From: Chloroflexota bacterium | Lineage (GTDB): Bacteria > Chloroflexota > Anaerolineae > Anaerolineales > Anaerolineaceae | Direction of reading: 5' to 3' | NCBI GenBank assembly: GCA_029265085.1 | Contig: JAJUJY010000163.1 | Span: forward strand, 1 to 9,118 | DNA length: 9,118 bases | Part shown: one piece after another, positions 6,804 to 9,118 of the stretch | Layout of the letters: each line of letters begins with the position of its first letter | Position numbering within the stretch: the stretch's first letter is position 1 | Position numbers and translations under genes: made by a program | Notes under the pieces: model-generated | Told to the model about the DNA's origin: nothing | Database searches by the model: none | The model's input: the letters and a program-made list of their open reading frames with translations, nothing else

Positions 6804-6881
6804 TTCCTCCCGGTAGAGAGGCTCTCTTTCCTGTCTGCAGCTCCCGCTTGCCAAAGGCGTTCGTCGCTGCTGAACGATTGG

Positions 6882-6910
6882 ATTTTAACGTAGTTATTGG
6901 GGAGAGTCAA
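6882..6910 (-). promoter_or_regulatory. Predicted sigma70-type promoter of glyS
   Basis: TTGACT (6905-6910) and TAAAAT (6882-6887) on the minus strand are separated by exactly 17 nt, each matching consensus at five of six positions. Transcription would begin near 6875, only about 5 nt before Stem I of the T-box. That position fixes the small size of Stem I. Confidence 0.82.
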
Positions 6911-6925
6911 CAAAAAGGCTATAAT
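6897..6925 (+). promoter_or_regulatory. Predicted promoter of the flavoprotein-acetyltransferase pair
   Basis: A perfect TATAAT -10 lies at 6920-6925, with TTGGGG (6897-6902) 17 nt upstream as a weak -35 matching only its first three bases. Transcription would begin near 6932, about 28 nt before the ATG. The core overlaps the glyS promoter on the other strand, with the two -35 regions interleaved. Confidence 0.6.
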
Positions 6926-6959
6926 GAGAATATTCCATATGAGTGATTGAGATTTTCAC

Positions 6960-8471
6960 ATGAAAAATAAATCGATCATCATTATTGGCGCTGGATTTTC
7001 CGGTTTATCCGCGGGTATTTATGCCCAAATGAATGGTTACCATTCGCAGATATTTGAAATGCACAACCTGCCCGGCGGTTTATGCACTGCCTGGAAACGC
7101 AAGGGATATACCATTGACGGCTGTATCCACTGGCTGCTTGGCTCATCACCCAAAAGTGCCATGAATCAGTACTGGCAGGAAGTAGGCTTGATGAAAAATC
7201 GCCATTTCATTAACCTGGAAGAATTCTCACGTTTCGAAGGTGCAGATGGGCGAACGGTTATTTTCTATTCCAATGTTGACAAATTAGAGAAGCATCTTCT
7301 GGAACTTTCCCCGCAGGATGAACAGGTCATTCGAGAATTTACCAATGGTATCCGCCTGGGCATTCGTTTTAACCAACCCGCAGAAAATGACCCTATATTG
7401 GTTAAAGCGATTAAAGGCTTGAAATTGGGTTTGCTCTTATTGACCAGGGGAAAAGATTTTAATCGTTGGTTAACGACTACCATCGGAGATTTCGCCAATC
7501 GCTTTAAAGATCCGCTGCTCAAAGAGGCTTTTTTAGCCAAACGGATCCCCGAATTTTCCATTATCTTTATTATGTTCACGCTGGCTTACTTGCACAACCA
7601 GAGCGCCGGTTACCCAATTGGCGGTTCCATGCCGCTTTCCCGTTCTTTGGAACAGCGTTACCTGGAATTAGGCGGCGTTATTCATTACCAACAGCGTGTT
7701 GAAAAGATTTTAGTGGAGAACAATCAGGCTGTCGGCATCCGATTAACTGACAGCAGTGAGCACCGCGCTGACCGGGTGATCTCAGCTGCGGATGGTTATA
7801 CCACCATCTTCAAAATGCTGGACGGTAAATACGTAGATGAGAAGGTTAAAGAGCCTTACGAAAAATGGAAGCCGTTCCCATCATTGATCTTTGTTGGCCT
7901 CGGTGTTAACCGCACATTTGAAAATGAACCTAAGACTGTTTCCGGGATTGAGTTTCAGCTCAAACAAAGTGTAGAAATTGGCGATCAGGTTGTTACGAAT
8001 TTGCTTGTCCATATCTTCAACCAGGATCCATCCCTGGCACCAGAGGGAAAAACCAGCCTGGTGGTGATGCTGCCAACCAATTACCGATACTGGCAAGAAC
8101 TTGGCCAGGACCCGGCTGCGTACAACGAGAAGAAAGATCAAGTTGCGCGCACAGTGGTTGAAACCCTTGAACAGCGCTTCCCTGGTATTGGCGCACAGGT
8201 AGAAATGGTGGATGTCTCAACGCCGCTTACCTTTGAACGGTATACCGGCAACTGGCAAGGCAGCTTTGAGGGCTGGCTAATTACCCCGACCAATGCTAAC
8301 ACCATCATGAAACCGATGAGCCAACAGCTTCCAGGACTGTCGAATTTTTATCTATGCGGTCAATGGGTTGAGCCGGGCGGCGGCCTGCCAACCGCCGTGG
8401 TGTCTGGGCGCAGACTGCTAAAAACCATCTGCAACGAAGACAGGCAAAAGTTCACCACAATCACCGGATAA
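6960..8471 (+). CDS. FAD-dependent oxidoreductase, phytoene desaturase/CrtI-like family
   Basis: This 503-residue flavoprotein belongs to the amine-oxidase/phytoene-desaturase (CrtI, carotenoid isomerase, retinol saturase) fold. The N-terminal Rossmann motif is IIIIGAGFSG with glycines 10, 12 and 15, and Glu33 closes the second strand to hold the FAD ribose; NLPGGLCTAW (36-45) is the conserved follow-on. The C-terminal FAD signature is YLCGQWVEPGGG (464-475) followed by LPTAVVSGR (476-484), very like CrtI. No signal peptide or obvious membrane helix is seen, apart from a hydrophobic patch near 200-212. No carotenoid genes lie in the window, so a role in carotenoid synthesis should not be assumed; an uncharacterised lipid or isoprenoid redox reaction is equally possible. 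The ATG has only a poor Shine-Dalgarno. The GNAT gene follows after 27 nt on the same strand, probably cotranscribed. Confidence 0.88.
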   Translation: MKNKSIIIIGAGFSGLSAGIYAQMNGYHSQIFEMHNLPGGLCTAWKRKGYTIDGCIHWLLGSSPKSAMNQYWQEVGLMKNRHFINLEEFSRFEGADGRTVIFYSNVDKLEKHLLELSPQDEQVIREFTNGIRLGIRFNQPAENDPILVKAIKGLKLGLLLLTRGKDFNRWLTTTIGDFANRFKDPLLKEAFLAKRIPEFSIIFIMFTLAYLHNQSAGYPIGGSMPLSRSLEQRYLELGGVIHYQQRVEKILVENNQAVGIRLTDSSEHRADRVISAADGYTTIFKMLDGKYVDEKVKEPYEKWKPFPSLIFVGLGVNRTFENEPKTVSGIEFQLKQSVEIGDQVVTNLLVHIFNQDPSLAPEGKTSLVVMLPTNYRYWQELGQDPAAYNEKKDQVARTVVETLEQRFPGIGAQVEMVDVSTPLTFERYTGNWQGSFEGWLITPTNANTIMKPMSQQLPGLSNFYLCGQWVEPGGGLPTAVVSGRRLLKTICNEDRQKFTTITG

Positions 8472-8498
8472 TCTGTTTTTTTTTGAAATAATCACGTT

Positions 8499-9002
8499 AT
8501 GCTTGTTTTACGCCCGATTGAATCATCTGACCAGGAAACCATCCAAAACTGGATGATCCAACATTGGGGTGCAGAAATCATGGTGGTCCATGGAACAATT
8601 TACCACCTATCGACTTTGCCCGGATTTCTCGCCTTTGCGGACGGACATCTTCAAGGAATTGTCACCTATCACCTGAGCAATAATGAATGTGAAATTACTT
8701 CATTGGATAGTCTCCGCGAAGGCGCTGGGATAGGCAGCGCATTGGTCCAGGCAGTTAAAGAGGCGGCTCTTGCTGCCAACTGCCACCGCCTCTGGTTAAT
8801 CACAACCAACGATAATTTGAATGCGCTGCGTTTTTACCAGAAGCGCGGATTTGAGCTCGTGGCGGTTCACCGCCGTGCAGTGGAAAAAGCCCGCCAGATC
8901 AAGCCGGAAATTCCCCTGTTCGGTAATCACGGTATCCCGATCCGCGATGAGATTGAATTGGAAATGGTTATTGGACAGCCTGCCGGACAAGGCTCTTGTT
9001 GA
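8499..9002 (+). CDS. GNAT family N-acetyltransferase
   Basis: This 167-residue protein should transfer an acetyl group from acetyl-CoA to an amine; the acceptor is unknown. The acetyl-CoA pyrophosphate loop is EGAGIGSALVQAV (74-86), preceded by the strand CEITSLDSL (64-72). Motif B is NALRFYQKRGFELVAV (108-123), containing the usual asparagine and tyrosine. The tail, with KPEIPLFGNHGIPIRDEIELEM (positions 135-156), recurs in a subfamily of small bacterial GNATs, as far as I recall. The start gives the normal GNAT opening LVLRPIESSD, though no clear Shine-Dalgarno precedes it. It lies 27 nt after the flavoprotein gene, with only a T run between, so the two probably share a transcript. Whether this is a protein, antibiotic or small-molecule acetyltransferase cannot be told. 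Confidence 0.9.
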   Translation: MLVLRPIESSDQETIQNWMIQHWGAEIMVVHGTIYHLSTLPGFLAFADGHLQGIVTYHLSNNECEITSLDSLREGAGIGSALVQAVKEAALAANCHRLWLITTNDNLNALRFYQKRGFELVAVHRRAVEKARQIKPEIPLFGNHGIPIRDEIELEMVIGQPAGQGSC

Positions 9003-9065
9003 CAAAATTACAGACCCAGTGAAATTTTCGATTATTCACATGCTCTGCTTGCGGTTTTCTTCATC

Positions 9066-9118
9066 TTAAGAGATAATCGCTTCGATGACTTCATTAGCTG
9101 TTAATTCTCTACGCCTTG
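9066..9118 (-). CDS. Possible 3' end of a convergent gene, unidentified
   Basis: A minus-strand frame open to the window edge ends in TAA at 9066-9068 and encodes about 16 residues (RRRELTANEVIEAIIS). The segment looks like an amphipathic C-terminal helix and its composition is protein-like, but it is far too short to assign to a family. If real, it converges on the GNAT gene with a 63-nt gap in which I see no convincing terminator. Confidence 0.35.
   Translation of the reverse strand, partial: RRRELTANEVIEAIIS

Larger units (their letters stand above)
6736..6875 (-). ncRNA. Glycine T-box riboswitch in the glyS leader, with very short Stem I
   Basis: The leader holds the diagnostic T-box core AGGGTGGAACCGCG (6788-6801, minus strand) and an antiterminator that competes with a terminator, so uncharged tRNA-Gly should promote read-through into glyS. 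In order from the predicted start: Stem I (6837-6870) closed by GCAGC/GCUGC, with a terminal loop presenting GGC (6850-6852) as glycine specifier followed by A; a 15-nt linker with no Stem II; Stem III CCUCUC-UACC-GGGAGG (6806-6821); the antiterminator; and the terminator. The UGGA of the T-box bulge pairs with UCCA, the 3' end expected of bacterial tRNA-Gly with discriminator U73, which agrees with the gene. Stem I is far shorter than the usual arm with its distal tRNA-elbow contact and resembles the ultrashort form described for actinobacterial ileS. The folds were drawn by hand; the core call is very secure, the Stem I model less so. Confidence 0.93.

Noticed and set aside
8476..8484. Run of nine Ts between the flavoprotein and GNAT genes
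   Set aside because: No hairpin precedes it, so it is not a convincing terminator; at most it is a site prone to slippage.
9003..9065. Possible hairpin GTGAA...TTCAC between the GNAT gene and the window's right end
   Set aside because: Only five pairs around an 11-base loop and no T run after it; not supportable as a terminator.

Overview
The window looks like chromosomal DNA of a Chloroflexota bacterium, probably Anaerolineae-like. This rests on the overall feel of the proteins (a Sip1-type alpha-galactosidase, a 626-residue S9 peptidase, a CrtI-like flavoprotein and an alpha2-type glycyl-tRNA synthetase) and on intermediate GC; no rRNA or other marker is present, so the taxonomy is an inference. 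No mobile element, CRISPR array, tRNA or rRNA gene was seen.

Layout. The left three quarters is read on the minus strand as two transcription units. Going right to left, the first is glyS (6703-5294), thioredoxin (5189-4866) and an S9 prolyl-oligopeptidase-type peptidase (4861-2981), closed by an intrinsic terminator (2949-2974). glyS is preceded by a sigma70-type promoter and a T-box riboswitch. The thioredoxin/S9 pair has its own good promoter (5248-5276). The second unit is an AXE1-type acetyl esterase (2847-1873) followed by a Sip1/raffinose-synthase-type alpha-galactosidase (1816 to beyond base 1). It has a TATAAT promoter overlapped by a perfect 16-bp palindrome that looks like a LacI/GalR-family operator.

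The right quarter is read on the plus strand from a promoter interleaved back-to-back with the glyS promoter: a CrtI/phytoene-desaturase-like FAD oxidoreductase (6960-8471), then a GNAT acetyltransferase (8499-9002). The last 53 bases may hold the end of an unidentified convergent gene.

The most interesting element is the glyS T-box. The antiterminator, the T-box core and a competing terminator are textbook. Between the promoter and those elements, however, there is room only for a Stem I of about 34 nt with a GGC glycine specifier in its terminal loop, far smaller than canonical Stem I. That loop also contains the exact complement of the whole seven-base anticodon loop of a typical tRNA-Gly(GCC). 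Transcriptional T-boxes with such a minimal decoding arm deserve a closer look.

Functionally, the esterase/galactosidase operon suggests sugar-responsive use of acetylated, galactose-bearing oligosaccharides. The glyS unit joins glycine charging, redox maintenance and peptide turnover. The role of the flavoprotein/acetyltransferase pair is unknown.
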